Part shown: positions 1 through 6,862 of the stretch, in pieces
Layout of the letters: every line of letters starts with the position of its first letter
Numbering within the stretch: the first letter of the stretch is position 1
From: ZC4RG30 sp039929265
GTDB lineage: Bacteria; Pseudomonadota; Gammaproteobacteria; Steroidobacterales; Steroidobacteraceae
Direction: 5' to 3'
Assembly: GCA_039929265.1 (NCBI GenBank)
Contig: JBDSRN010000139.1
Location: 1 to 7,116, forward strand
Length of the DNA: 7,116 nucleotides
Position numbers and translations under genes: made by a program
Notes under the pieces: generated by a model
What the model saw: the letters and a program-made list of their open reading frames with translations, nothing else
Told to the model about the DNA's origin: nothing
Database searches by the model: none

Positions 1-890
1 AAGTGCACTTCATCGAGCGCAACTCCGGCTGGCAGGACATCGTGCATGCGGCGCAGGCCATGTCGCTGTTCGCAAGCCGTCGAATCCTCGAAATCCGTGT
101 ACCCAGTGGCAAGCCCGGTCACGGCGCCAGCAGCCTGCAGCAGGTGGTCGAGGCAGCGGGGGGCGATCTGCTCGTGCTCATCATCACGGGCAGACTCGAG
201 CGGGACTCGCAGAAGGCCGAATGGTTCAAGGCTGCTCAGGAACGCGGCGCGTATGTGCCGCTGGAGCTGAGGGACGCTGGCAGTTTCAGCAAGTGGCTCG
301 CCGTGCGCATGCAGGCGCAGGGGCTCGTTGCCGACGAGCAGGCGCTCGCCGTGCTTGCCGAGCGCACCGAGGGCAACCTGCTCGCCGCGCAACAGGAGAT
401 CGACAAGCTTGCGCTGCAGGACAATGCCATTGTCGATGCTGCGGCAGTGCTCGCGAGCGTCACCGGTAGTACGCGTTACGACGTGAACCAGCTTTCCGAA
501 GCAGCGTTTCAGGGCGATGCCTCGCGCACCCAGCGCATCGTGGCGAGCCTGCGCAGCGACGGGACCGAGCCGACCCTGGTGCTGTGGGCTATCCTGCGTG
601 ACATGCGCATCCTCTGGTCCGCACTGGACAAACCCGGCGTGCCGATTCCGCGCTGGCAGAAGCCGCCCGCCGGGCTCGACGTCGCGCTCGCGCGGCTGCG
701 CGGTGCGAAACTGCCGTCGCTGTTCGCCCGTCTTGCCACGCGCGCGGGGCGTGCGGACCGGATAAACAAAGGTCAGCTCCAGGGCGATGCGTGGGATGAG
801 ATCGCGCTGCTCGCGAGCGAGCTCGCGGGGCGTCGGGTACTGCCGCTGCCGGCCCCTGGACAAAGCGCGCCGGCGCGCGCCAAGCGCTGA
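1..890 (+). CDS. holA: DNA polymerase III subunit delta, 5'-truncated by window edge
   Basis: This is the delta subunit of the clamp loader, which opens the beta sliding clamp and helps load it on primed DNA. Visible are 295 codons (frame starting at base 3) ending at TGA 888-890. The family is about 340 residues long, so roughly the first 50, including much of the clamp-binding N-terminal region, lie left of the window; the GTG at 3-5 is an internal Val codon, not the start. Recognisable blocks are QAMSLFASRR (about residues 18-27 of the visible part), matching the same block in E. coli HolA, then the EGNLLAAQQEIDKL segment of the AAA+-like middle domain and a helical C-terminal collar domain (LRSDGTEPTLVLWAILRD). 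The tail ends in a Pro/Ala/Arg-rich stretch. nadD follows after 10 bases. holA next to nadD is a common gammaproteobacterial arrangement. The family call is secure; only the 5' end is unknown. Confidence 0.95.
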   Translation, partial: VHFIERNSGWQDIVHAAQAMSLFASRRILEIRVPSGKPGHGASSLQQVVEAAGGDLLVLIITGRLERDSQKAEWFKAAQERGAYVPLELRDAGSFSKWLAVRMQAQGLVADEQALAVLAERTEGNLLAAQQEIDKLALQDNAIVDAAAVLASVTGSTRYDVNQLSEAAFQGDASRTQRIVASLRSDGTEPTLVLWAILRDMRILWSALDKPGVPIPRWQKPPAGLDVALARLRGAKLPSLFARLATRAGRADRINKGQLQGDAWDEIALLASELAGRRVLPLPAPGQSAPARAKR

Positions 891-900
891 TCGCACCTTC

Positions 901-1542
901 ATGCGACCCATCGGTCTGTTCGGCGGCACCTTCGACCCGATCCACTACGGCCATCTGCGCACGGCATTCGAGCTGCAGGAGGCACTGAAACTCACCGAGG
1001 TGCGGTTCCTGCCCACGGGCAACCCGCCACACAAGGACCACACCCTGGCGCCCGCCGAGCTGCGATTGCAGATGGTGCGCGCCGCGGTCGCGGATCAGCC
1101 CGGCTTCACGGTCGACGACCGCGAAGTGCGCCGCACCGGCCTGTCGTATTCCGTGGATACGCTCACCGAGCTGCGCGCGGAATATCCTGATCGCTCGTTA
1201 TGTCTCCTGCTCGGCATGGACGCGTTCGTGGGTCTGCCCAACTGGCACCGCTGGGAAGAGATTTTGCAGCTTGCGCACATCATCGTGGCGCACCGCCCCG
1301 GTTGGAAGGCTCCGACGATGGGTCCGCTGGGGGCCGTCATGGTGGACCGCGGTACGGGCGGAATACGCGACCTGCATGCCTCGGCGGCGGGGCGTATCTA
1401 TGTCCATGCGGTGACGCAGCTGGAGATCTCCTCGACCGAGCTGCGCAATCTGATCGCCGGCCAGGGCGACCCGCGCTATCTGGTACCGGATTGCGTGGGC
1501 GCGATCATTCGCGACACGGAATGCTATGCTCGTCGCACATGA
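901..1542 (+). CDS. nadD: nicotinate-nucleotide adenylyltransferase
   Basis: NadD transfers AMP from ATP to nicotinate mononucleotide to form deamido-NAD in cytosolic NAD synthesis. The product is 213 residues, the same length as E. coli NadD. The nucleotidyltransferase T/HxGH signature is at residues 8-18 (GGTFDPIHYGH), followed by PPHK (42-45), the substrate-site segment LLGMDAF..NWHRWEEIL (103-121) and the C-terminal ATP-binding ISSTELR motif (176-182). The ATG at 901 is chosen because it places the GGTFDP motif at the usual distance from the N-terminus; an upstream extension in the same frame would only add holA shadow sequence. No clear Shine-Dalgarno sequence precedes it, so translation may be coupled to holA, which stops 10 bases earlier. 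The stop TGA 1540-1542 overlaps the rsfS start as ATGA. No key residue appears to be missing. Confidence 0.97.
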   Translation: MRPIGLFGGTFDPIHYGHLRTAFELQEALKLTEVRFLPTGNPPHKDHTLAPAELRLQMVRAAVADQPGFTVDDREVRRTGLSYSVDTLTELRAEYPDRSLCLLLGMDAFVGLPNWHRWEEILQLAHIIVAHRPGWKAPTMGPLGAVMVDRGTGGIRDLHASAAGRIYVHAVTQLEISSTELRNLIAGQGDPRYLVPDCVGAIIRDTECYARRT

Positions 1543-2021
1543 CTGCACGCAAGAGCCCGCGCGCCAAGTCGCGCCCACATCCGAAGCTGATCGACACCAT
1601 CACCTTGGCTCTGGAAGACCTGAAAGCCGTCAACGTCCGGATAATGGATGTTCGCGGCGTCACTGACATTGCCGATGTCATGGTCATCGCCTCGGGAAAT
1701 TCCGATCGCCACGTCCGCTCCATCGCCGATCGCGTAGTCCAGCGTGCGAAGCAGGCGGGCTTCCGCCCCTATGGGGTGGAGGGTCAGCGCGATGCCGAAT
1801 GGGTGCTCGTGGATCTCCAGGACGTAGTGGTGCATGTGATGCTGCCGCGCGTGCGTGAGTTCTACGGTCTCGAAGGCTTGTGGGATTCCGGCGCGAAGGT
1901 GACCGGCCCCAAAACCGGCTCGAAGGCCGGCAAGAAGCCGGCGGCGAAAAAGAAAAAGAAAGCTTCCGTCGCGCGACGACGCTCTCCCTCGGCAGGTCCG
2001 GCGGCGCAGAGCGGCGCCTGA
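1539..2021 (+). CDS. rsfS: ribosomal silencing factor RsfS (Iojap family) with basic C-terminal tail
   Basis: RsfS binds ribosomal protein uL14 on the 50S subunit and blocks joining with 30S, lowering translation under starvation. The 160-residue product has the full Iojap/DUF143 domain at about residues 15-117. The conserved segments are DIADVMVIASGNSDRHVRSIAD (43-64), YGVEGQRDAEWVLVDLQDVVVHVM (78-101) and REFYGLEGLW (106-115). E. coli RsfS is about 105 residues long. The extra length here is mostly a C-terminal tail (about 118-160) rich in Lys, Ala, Gly, Arg and Ser, with a run of five lysines (137-141), plus a short basic N-terminus. The ATG at 1539 overlaps the nadD stop by four bases (ATGA), favouring termination-reinitiation. 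The gene lies upstream of rlmH, as in many bacteria. The tail may contact rRNA, but this is inference. Confidence 0.95.
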   Translation: MTARKSPRAKSRPHPKLIDTITLALEDLKAVNVRIMDVRGVTDIADVMVIASGNSDRHVRSIADRVVQRAKQAGFRPYGVEGQRDAEWVLVDLQDVVVHVMLPRVREFYGLEGLWDSGAKVTGPKTGSKAGKKPAAKKKKKASVARRRSPSAGPAAQSGA

Positions 2022-2031
2022 CCGCAGGCGC
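2014..2031 (+). promoter_or_regulatory. hairpin over the rsfS stop codon, upstream of rlmH
   Basis: GCGCCTG (2014-2020) and CAGGCGC (2025-2031) are perfect reverse complements separated by the four-base loop ACCG. The rsfS stop (TGA 2019-2021) sits in the left arm and loop, and the rlmH ATG follows nine bases after the stem, where no good ribosome binding site is visible. There is no U-run after it, so it is not an intrinsic terminator. A role in translational coupling or mRNA processing is possible. Seven-base stems are not rare in GC-rich DNA, so function is uncertain. Confidence 0.35.
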
Positions 2032-2039
2032 GAACGCGC

Positions 2040-2510
2040 ATGCGAGTGTCGCTAGTCACTGTCAGCTCGCGTCCGCCCGCCTGGGCGCAAACCGCATTCG
2101 ACGATTATGCGCAGCGGCTGAAGCCGCGCCTGCCACTCACGGTGCGCGAGCTCGCGCTTGGCAATCGCAAGGGTGGTGCCGATCCGCAGCGTGCGGTCGC
2201 CGACGAGGGCAAGCGCATTCTCGCTGCGCTCAGTGCGCAGGATCATGTCGTCGCGCTCGACGAGCGGGGCACCGAACGCAGCACGCGCGAGTTCGCGGCG
2301 TGGCTCGGCAGGCGATTGCAGGAGGCGCAGGATCTGGTGTTTCTCATCGGCGGGCCGGATGGATTCGATGCGCTTACGCTGGCGCGCGCGAACGAGCGCT
2401 GGTCGCTGTCGAAGCTGACGCTGCCACACGCGCTCGCCAAGGTGCTGTTCGTCGAGCAGTTGTACCGCGCCGTCACCGTGCTCGACGGGCATCCCTATCA
2501 TCGAGACTAA
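2040..2510 (+). CDS. rlmH: 23S rRNA (pseudouridine1915-N3)-methyltransferase
   Basis: RlmH is a SPOUT-class (alpha/beta-knot) methyltransferase. It uses S-adenosylmethionine to methylate pseudouridine 1915 in helix 69 of 23S rRNA, acting on assembled 70S ribosomes as a dimer. The product is 156 residues against 155 in E. coli. Family landmarks are the N-terminal MRVSLVTV strand, the LIGGPDGF cofactor-binding turn (102-109), WSLSKLTLPH (121-130) with a knot-region LTLPH, LFVEQLYRA (136-144) and the conserved C-terminal HPYHRD (151-156), which contributes to catalysis and RNA binding. The ATG at 2040 gives the standard N-terminus. The spacing from rsfS is 18 bases and contains a hairpin; no strong Shine-Dalgarno sequence is visible. 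The next gene, maf, begins four bases after the stop. In E. coli rlmH is followed by the cell-wall genes mrdA and mrdB, which are absent at this place here. Confidence 0.97.
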   Translation: MRVSLVTVSSRPPAWAQTAFDDYAQRLKPRLPLTVRELALGNRKGGADPQRAVADEGKRILAALSAQDHVVALDERGTERSTREFAAWLGRRLQEAQDLVFLIGGPDGFDALTLARANERWSLSKLTLPHALAKVLFVEQLYRAVTVLDGHPYHRD

Positions 2511-2514
2511 TATC

Positions 2515-3096
2515 GTGACTGACACAGTGCTCACACTGGCTTCGGGTTCGCCGCGACGCTCCGAATTGCTCACGCAGATTGGCATCGCGCATCGCGTGCT
2601 GGTGCCCGACGTCGACGAATCGCGGTTGCCCGATGAGCCGCCGCGCGACTACGTACTGCGCGTCGCGCGGGTGAAAGCCTTTGCCGTGCGCACGGGCGAT
2701 GCATCGCTGCCAGTGCTCGCCGCCGACACCGCCGTCGCGCTCGGCGAGGAGATCCTCGGCAAGCCGCGCGATCGCGAGGGCGGCATAGAGATGCTGCAGA
2801 GGTTGTCCGGGCGGTCGCACAAGGTTTTCACCGGCGTCGCGCTCGCCTGGCAGGGCGAGACGCCGCGTTGCGTGCTGTCGGAGAGTCAGGTGACGATGCG
2901 CGCCATCACGCGCGCCGAGGCCGAGGCGTACTGGGAGAGCGGCGAGCCGCGTGACAAGGCCGGTGCCTACGGCATCCAGGGCCGCGGCGCGGTGTTCGTC
3001 GCGCACTTGTCCGGCAGCTTTTCCGGTGTGATGGGGCTACCGTTGTTCGAAGTCGCGCAGCTGCTGCGCGGGGTGATGACGGGGGTGAAAGGATGA
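2515..3096 (+). CDS. maf: Maf/YhdE-type nucleoside triphosphate pyrophosphatase
   Basis: This Maf-family enzyme hydrolyses nucleoside triphosphates to monophosphates. YhdE-type members prefer dTTP, UTP and modified pyrimidine nucleotides, and the family is linked to house-cleaning and to cell division or septum control. The product is 193 residues (E. coli YhdE about 197). Motifs are SGSPRR (10-15) near the N-terminus, the AADT segment with catalytic Asp71, KPRD (83-86), LSGRSHKVFTGVAL (97-110), DKAGAYGIQG (147-156) and GSFSGVMGLPL (167-177). The DKAGAYGIQG form fits YhdE better than the m7GTP-specific YceF subtype, which is a family-based inference. The start is GTG at 2515, four bases after rlmH ends; it gives an N-terminus of usual length before SGSPRR. 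The stop TGA 3094-3096 overlaps the rng ATG as ATGA. The maf-rng pairing is conserved in gammaproteobacteria. Confidence 0.94.
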   Translation: MTDTVLTLASGSPRRSELLTQIGIAHRVLVPDVDESRLPDEPPRDYVLRVARVKAFAVRTGDASLPVLAADTAVALGEEILGKPRDREGGIEMLQRLSGRSHKVFTGVALAWQGETPRCVLSESQVTMRAITRAEAEAYWESGEPRDKAGAYGIQGRGAVFVAHLSGSFSGVMGLPLFEVAQLLRGVMTGVKG

Positions 3097-4562
3097 TCGA
3101 GATCCTGGTGAACGTCGCGCCGCGCGAGACGCGCGCGGCGCTCATCGAGAATGGCACGCTGCAGGAAGTGTTCATCGAGCGCCCGAGCCTGAGGGGACTG
3201 GTCAGCAATCTGTACAAGGGCCGCGTGTCGCGCGTACTGCCAGGCATGCAGGCTGCGTTCCTCGACATCGGGCTCACCCGCACTGCGTTCCTGCACGTCG
3301 CCGACATCGTGCATGGCGATGGCGCCGCCGAAGCCGATATTCGTTCGCTGGTGCGCGAAGGCGACGAGTTGCTCGTGCAGGTCGCGAAGGATCCCATCGG
3401 TACGAAGGGCGCGCGCCTTACGACGCACATCGCGCTGCCGTCGCGCTTCCTGGTGTACATGCCACGCGGCTCCAAGGTCGGTGTCTCGGCTCGCATCGAT
3501 GACGAAGCGGAGCGCACGCGGTTGCGTGAGCTGGTTGCCACGCTCGCGGCGGCGCTGCCGGAACGCACGCCGGGGAAGGAGAACGCGGGCGGCTACATCA
3601 TCCGCACCGCGGGCCTCGGCGCGCCGCTCGAGGCGTTGCACGCGGACATGCTGTATCTCGACAAGCTGTGGCAGCACGTGCAGGCGGTCGCGGCGAAGGG
3701 CAAGGCCGGCACGCTAGTGCACGAGGACCTGCCGCTCTCCACGCGCATGCTGCGCGACGAGCTGGCGCGCGATGTGCGGCGCGTGCTGGTCGACTCACCG
3801 GGCGAGTACGCGCGCATGCAGGAATTCACGCGCTCGTTCATGCCCGAATTCGCGCAGCGCGTGGAACTGCACGCAGGGCCTCGGCCGCTGTTCGATCTGC
3901 ACAGCGTCGAGGAGGAGATCGGCAAGGCGCTCGAGCAAAAGGTGATGCTGAAATCCGGCGGCTACGTTGTGATCCAGCAGACCGAAGCGATGGTGACTGT
4001 GGACGTGAACACCGGCGGCTATGTCGGCTACCGGAACCTTGAAGAAACCATCTTTCGCACCAATCTGGAAGCTGCGGTCACGATCGCGCGCCAGCTGCGC
4101 GTCCGCAATCTCGGCGGCATCATCATCATCGACTTCATCGACATGCAGGACGAGGAGCACCGTCGCCAGGTGATCGCGGCGCTCGAGAGTGCCCTGTCGG
4201 GCGATCGCAGCCAGACTCACATCGCGAACATCTCGCCGCTCGGACTCGTCGAGATGACGCGCAAGCGCACGCGCGAGAGCCTGGAGCAACTGCTGTGCGG
4301 CCCGTGCCCGCAGTGCGCGGGACGTGGTGTGGTGCGCACGGCTGAGACGGTGTGTCACGAGATCTTTCGCGAGATCGTGCGCCAGAGCGATCAGTTCAAG
4401 AGTCAGGAACTGCTGATACTCGCGCATCAGGATGTCGTGGATCGCCTGCAGGAAGAGGAGGCGCCGGTGCTGGCGGAACTGGAGACGCAGGTGGGTCGTC
4501 CTATCCGTCTGCAGTCCGAGGCGCTGTATGGTGTGGATCAATACGACGTGGTGCTGGCATGA
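3093..4562 (+). CDS. rng: ribonuclease G
   Basis: RNase G is the short paralogue of RNase E. This endoribonuclease cuts single-stranded AU-rich RNA with a preference for 5'-monophosphate ends, matures the 16S rRNA 5' end and degrades some mRNAs. The product has 489 residues, the same as E. coli RNase G, and lacks the long RNase E scaffold tail. An S1 RNA-binding domain occupies about residues 36-125 (YKGRVSRVLPGMQAAFLDIG), then comes the RNase H-like and DNase I-like catalytic core. The Mg-binding aspartates are seen at D304 (VDVNTGG) and D347 (IIDFIDM). The zinc-link CPQC has Cys405 and Cys408 and would join two protomers. The ATG at 3093 overlaps the maf stop; a G-rich stretch (3081-3092) lies just upstream. 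Its own stop overlaps the next start as ATGA. In E. coli yhdP follows rng; here it does not. Confidence 0.97.
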   Translation: MIEILVNVAPRETRAALIENGTLQEVFIERPSLRGLVSNLYKGRVSRVLPGMQAAFLDIGLTRTAFLHVADIVHGDGAAEADIRSLVREGDELLVQVAKDPIGTKGARLTTHIALPSRFLVYMPRGSKVGVSARIDDEAERTRLRELVATLAAALPERTPGKENAGGYIIRTAGLGAPLEALHADMLYLDKLWQHVQAVAAKGKAGTLVHEDLPLSTRMLRDELARDVRRVLVDSPGEYARMQEFTRSFMPEFAQRVELHAGPRPLFDLHSVEEEIGKALEQKVMLKSGGYVVIQQTEAMVTVDVNTGGYVGYRNLEETIFRTNLEAAVTIARQLRVRNLGGIIIIDFIDMQDEEHRRQVIAALESALSGDRSQTHIANISPLGLVEMTRKRTRESLEQLLCGPCPQCAGRGVVRTAETVCHEIFREIVRQSDQFKSQELLILAHQDVVDRLQEEEAPVLAELETQVGRPIRLQSEALYGVDQYDVVLA

Positions 4563-5383
4563 AAATCGCTGCGGTGCAGATGAATTCCGGTCCCGAGGTG
4601 CAGAGCAATCTCGATGCCGCGCGCGCGCTACTCGAAGACGCCGCGCGCCAGGGCGCCGCCGTCGCGCTGCTCCCGGAGAACTTCGCGATCATGGGCAGGA
4701 AGGAGCGCGACAAGATCGCGGTCAGCGAGGCGCCGGGCAGCGGACCGATCCAGGAGTTCCTGTCGAGCACCGCGAAACGGCTGTCGCTCTGCATCATCGG
4801 TGGCACCATTCCCCTCGAGGTGGCAGGTGAGACCCGCGTGGCGCCCGCCTGCGTCGTGTATGGCGCCGACGGTGCGTACCTGGGTCGCTACGACAAGATC
4901 CACCTGTTCGACGTCAGCGTGCCAGGCAGGAACGAGACTTATCGCGAATCCGCCAGCATGGTCCCGGGGCGCGAGCCCGTGATCCTGCCGACTCCCGCCG
5001 GGCGGGTGGGTCTGAGCGTCTGCTACGACGTACGATTTCCGGAGCTTTACCGCCGATTGAGCGCTGGACCCGGGGGTGCTGCTCAGGGTGCCGATTTCCT
5101 CAGCGTGCCTGCCGCTTTTACGGTTCCAACGGGCGAGGCTCATTGGGACACGCTGCTGCGTGCCCGGGCCATCGAGAACCTGTGCTGCGTGGTGGCGGCC
5201 GCGCAGGTCGGCGAGCACGCGAATGGACGCCGCACATACGGTCACAGCATGATCGTGGACTGTTGGGGTACCGTGCTCGGGCAACTGCCGGAAGGCCCGG
5301 GTTGCGTGGTAGCCGAGTTCGACCTCGCGAAGCAGGCCGCGACGCGGGAGAGCTTCCCGGCGCTCACCCATCGAGTGATCTAG
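4559..5383 (+). CDS. carbon-nitrogen hydrolase, NIT1-type (probable deaminated glutathione amidase)
   Basis: This is a nitrilase-superfamily amidase of 274 residues. The Glu-Lys-Cys catalytic triad is visible: E40 in LLPENFA, K113 in YDKIHLFD and nucleophile C155 in VCYDVRFPELY. The stretch FTVPTGEAHWDTLLRARAIE (187-206), then CCVVAAAQ and YGHSMIVDCWGTV, closely resembles the animal and yeast NIT1 branch, whose members hydrolyse deaminated glutathione to alpha-ketoglutarate and cysteinylglycine. The substrate is therefore inferred by family; omega-amidase (NIT2-type) is the main alternative. A glycine-rich insertion (about 170-176) lengthens the loop between the nucleophile elbow and the SVPAAFT strand. 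The ATG at 4559 overlaps the rng stop by four bases and gives the expected short MKIAAVQMNSG N-terminus, so translation is probably coupled. A nit gene beside tldD is a recurring gammaproteobacterial arrangement. Confidence 0.9.
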   Translation: MKIAAVQMNSGPEVQSNLDAARALLEDAARQGAAVALLPENFAIMGRKERDKIAVSEAPGSGPIQEFLSSTAKRLSLCIIGGTIPLEVAGETRVAPACVVYGADGAYLGRYDKIHLFDVSVPGRNETYRESASMVPGREPVILPTPAGRVGLSVCYDVRFPELYRRLSAGPGGAAQGADFLSVPAAFTVPTGEAHWDTLLRARAIENLCCVVAAAQVGEHANGRRTYGHSMIVDCWGTVLGQLPEGPGCVVAEFDLAKQAATRESFPALTHRVI

Positions 5384-5386
5384 GTC

Positions 5387-5391
5387 AGGAG
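5387..5391 (+). promoter_or_regulatory. Shine-Dalgarno sequence for tldD
   Basis: AGGAG lies four bases before the tldD ATG at 5396 and is the best ribosome binding site in the window. It supports the start at 5396 and suggests tldD is translated independently of the upstream gene, unlike the ATGA-coupled genes before it. Confidence 0.6.
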
Positions 5392-5395
5392 TTAC

Positions 5396-6862
5396 ATGTC
5401 GCAATCCCATACAGCGCTCGCCACGATCGATCCGCTCGCCCTCGCGCGCAGCACCATTCTCACGCCGGGCGGACTCGACGAATCGCGCCTCGATCAGGTA
5501 CTCGGCCTCGTCATGGGCCACGCGGTCGACAGCGCCGATCTGTACTTCCAGCTCGCACGTGAAGAGTCGTGGGCGCTGGAAGACGGCATCGTCAAGGAAG
5601 GCAGCGCCAGCATCGAGCAGGGTGTCGGCGTGCGTGCGATCGCCGGTGAGAAAACCGGCTTCGCCTATTCCGACGAGATCATTCTGCCCGCGCTCGAAGA
5701 AGCGTCGCGCGCGGCGCGCGCGATCGCGAAGCAGGGCAGTACGGGTTCGTTGCAGGCCTGGCATCAGTCCGCCGGTCACAAGCTGTACCTGCCCGCCGAT
5801 CCCACCTCATCGCTCCAGGACGACGACAAGGTCGCCTGGCTCGAACGAGTCGATCGCGAGACGCGCAGGATGGATCCGCGTGTGCAGCAGGTGATGGCGA
5901 GCGTCACCGCCGTGCACGAAATCATCCTGATCGCCGCGAGCGACGGCTCGCTCGCCGCCGACGTGCGGCCGTTGGTGCGCTTCAATGTCTCCGTCATCGT
6001 CGAAAGCAACGGCAGGCGCGAGCAGGGTTACGCCGGTGCCGGTGGGCGCTATTCGCTTGCCGAGCTGGTCGCGAACGATCGTCCGCTGGAGCTCGCACGC
6101 GAAGCGGTGCGCCAGGCCTTGGTAAATCTTGACGCAGTACCCGCCCCCGCGGGCAGCATGACGGTGGTGCTCGGCCCCGGTTGGCCCGGCATCCTGCTGC
6201 ACGAGGCGATCGGTCACGGGCTCGAAGGCGATTTCAACCGCAAGGGCACCTCGGCGTTCAGCAATCGTGTCGGCGAGAAAGTCGCGCACGAGGCATGCAC
6301 AGTCGTCGACGATGGCACGCTCGCCGCGCGTCGCGGTTCGCTCAACATTGATGATGAAGGCACGCCCACGCAGTGCACGACACTCATCGAGAACGGCATT
6401 CTCAAGGGCTATCTGCAGGACAAGCTGAACGCGGGGCTGATGAAGACGCGCTCCACCGGCAACGGGCGGCGCGAATCCTTCGCGCACGTCACGATGCCGC
6501 GCATGACCAATACCTACATGCGTGCCGGCCCGCACGATCCGGGCGAGATCCTCGCGTCGGTCGAGCGCGGCATCTACGCGGTGAACTTCGGTGGCGGACA
6601 GGTGGATATCACCTCCGGCAAGTTCGTGTTCTCCGCGAGTGAGGCGTACCTCATCGAAAACGGCAAGATCGGCGCGCCCATCAAGGGCGCAACGCTCATC
6701 GGAAACGGGCCCGACGTGCTGACGCGCGTCAGCATGATCGGCAACGATCTCAAGCTCGACGCTGGTGTGGGCACGTGTGGCAAGGAGGGGCAGAGCGTGC
6801 CAGTGGGTGTGGGTCAACCAACTCTGCGGGTGGATGGGCTGACGGTGGGCGGCACCAGCTAG
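5396..6862 (+). CDS. tldD: metalloprotease TldD
   Basis: TldD is the catalytic, metal-binding subunit of the TldD/TldE (PmbA) protease, a cytosolic complex that degrades unfolded peptides and processes substrates such as microcin B17 precursor and the CcdA antitoxin in E. coli. The product has 488 residues (E. coli 481). The conserved N-terminal segment runs ESWALEDGIVKEG and GVGVRAIAGEKTGFAY. The metal site HEAIGH has H269, E270 and H274 in the HExxxH form, followed by GLEGDFNRKG. C461 in GTCGKEGQS corresponds to the third ligand region, and the C-terminus reads VGVGQPTLRVDGLTVGG. All key residues appear intact. The start ATG has a good Shine-Dalgarno sequence and sits 12 bases after the amidase gene. 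The partner gene pmbA/tldE is not within this window; in relatives it can lie a little downstream or elsewhere. Confidence 0.97.
   Translation: MSQSHTALATIDPLALARSTILTPGGLDESRLDQVLGLVMGHAVDSADLYFQLAREESWALEDGIVKEGSASIEQGVGVRAIAGEKTGFAYSDEIILPALEEASRAARAIAKQGSTGSLQAWHQSAGHKLYLPADPTSSLQDDDKVAWLERVDRETRRMDPRVQQVMASVTAVHEIILIAASDGSLAADVRPLVRFNVSVIVESNGRREQGYAGAGGRYSLAELVANDRPLELAREAVRQALVNLDAVPAPAGSMTVVLGPGWPGILLHEAIGHGLEGDFNRKGTSAFSNRVGEKVAHEACTVVDDGTLAARRGSLNIDDEGTPTQCTTLIENGILKGYLQDKLNAGLMKTRSTGNGRRESFAHVTMPRMTNTYMRAGPHDPGEILASVERGIYAVNFGGGQVDITSGKFVFSASEAYLIENGKIGAPIKGATLIGNGPDVLTRVSMIGNDLKLDAGVGTCGKEGQSVPVGVGQPTLRVDGLTVGGTS

Noticed and set aside
891..906. Five-pair stem TCGCA/TGCGA around the nadD start codon
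   Set aside because: Too short to separate from chance in this composition, and no second stem supports it.
1926..1965. Possible terminator: GCCGGC repeated at 1926-1931 and 1937-1942, then an A-rich stretch
   Set aside because: It lies inside the rsfS tail coding region, the two arms are self-palindromic codon repeats (Ala-Gly, Lys-Pro-Ala), and the following tract is A-rich, not T-rich, on the coding strand.
2144..2157. Perfect 14-base palindrome GCGCGAGCTCGCGC in rlmH
   Set aside because: It encodes ordinary residues (RELAL) in the family-standard position, and similar GAGCTC-centred GC palindromes recur here (for example near 815-828), so it is best explained by codon bias.
1880..2518. 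Open frame shifted by -1 from rsfS, entered by slippage at the A-rich run near 1947-1961, overlapping rlmH
   Set aside because: The run does not contain an in-frame A AAA AAG slippery heptamer (the base before AAA AAG is G), the extension resembles no family, and it only shadows rlmH.
2525..2538. Five-pair stem CAGTG/CACTG just inside maf
   Set aside because: Short, within codons, and without a nearby signal it would control.
5704..5727. Dense CG-alternating stretch in tldD
   Set aside because: It codes for an Ala/Arg-rich helix at a normal place in TldD; strong GC third-position bias explains it without a structural role.
4628..5779. Long open frame on the minus strand (383 codons) opposite the amidase gene and the start of tldD
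   Set aside because: Its translation has no recognisable motif, it crosses two well-supported plus-strand genes, and such antisense frames are expected in GC-rich coding DNA where stop codons are rare.
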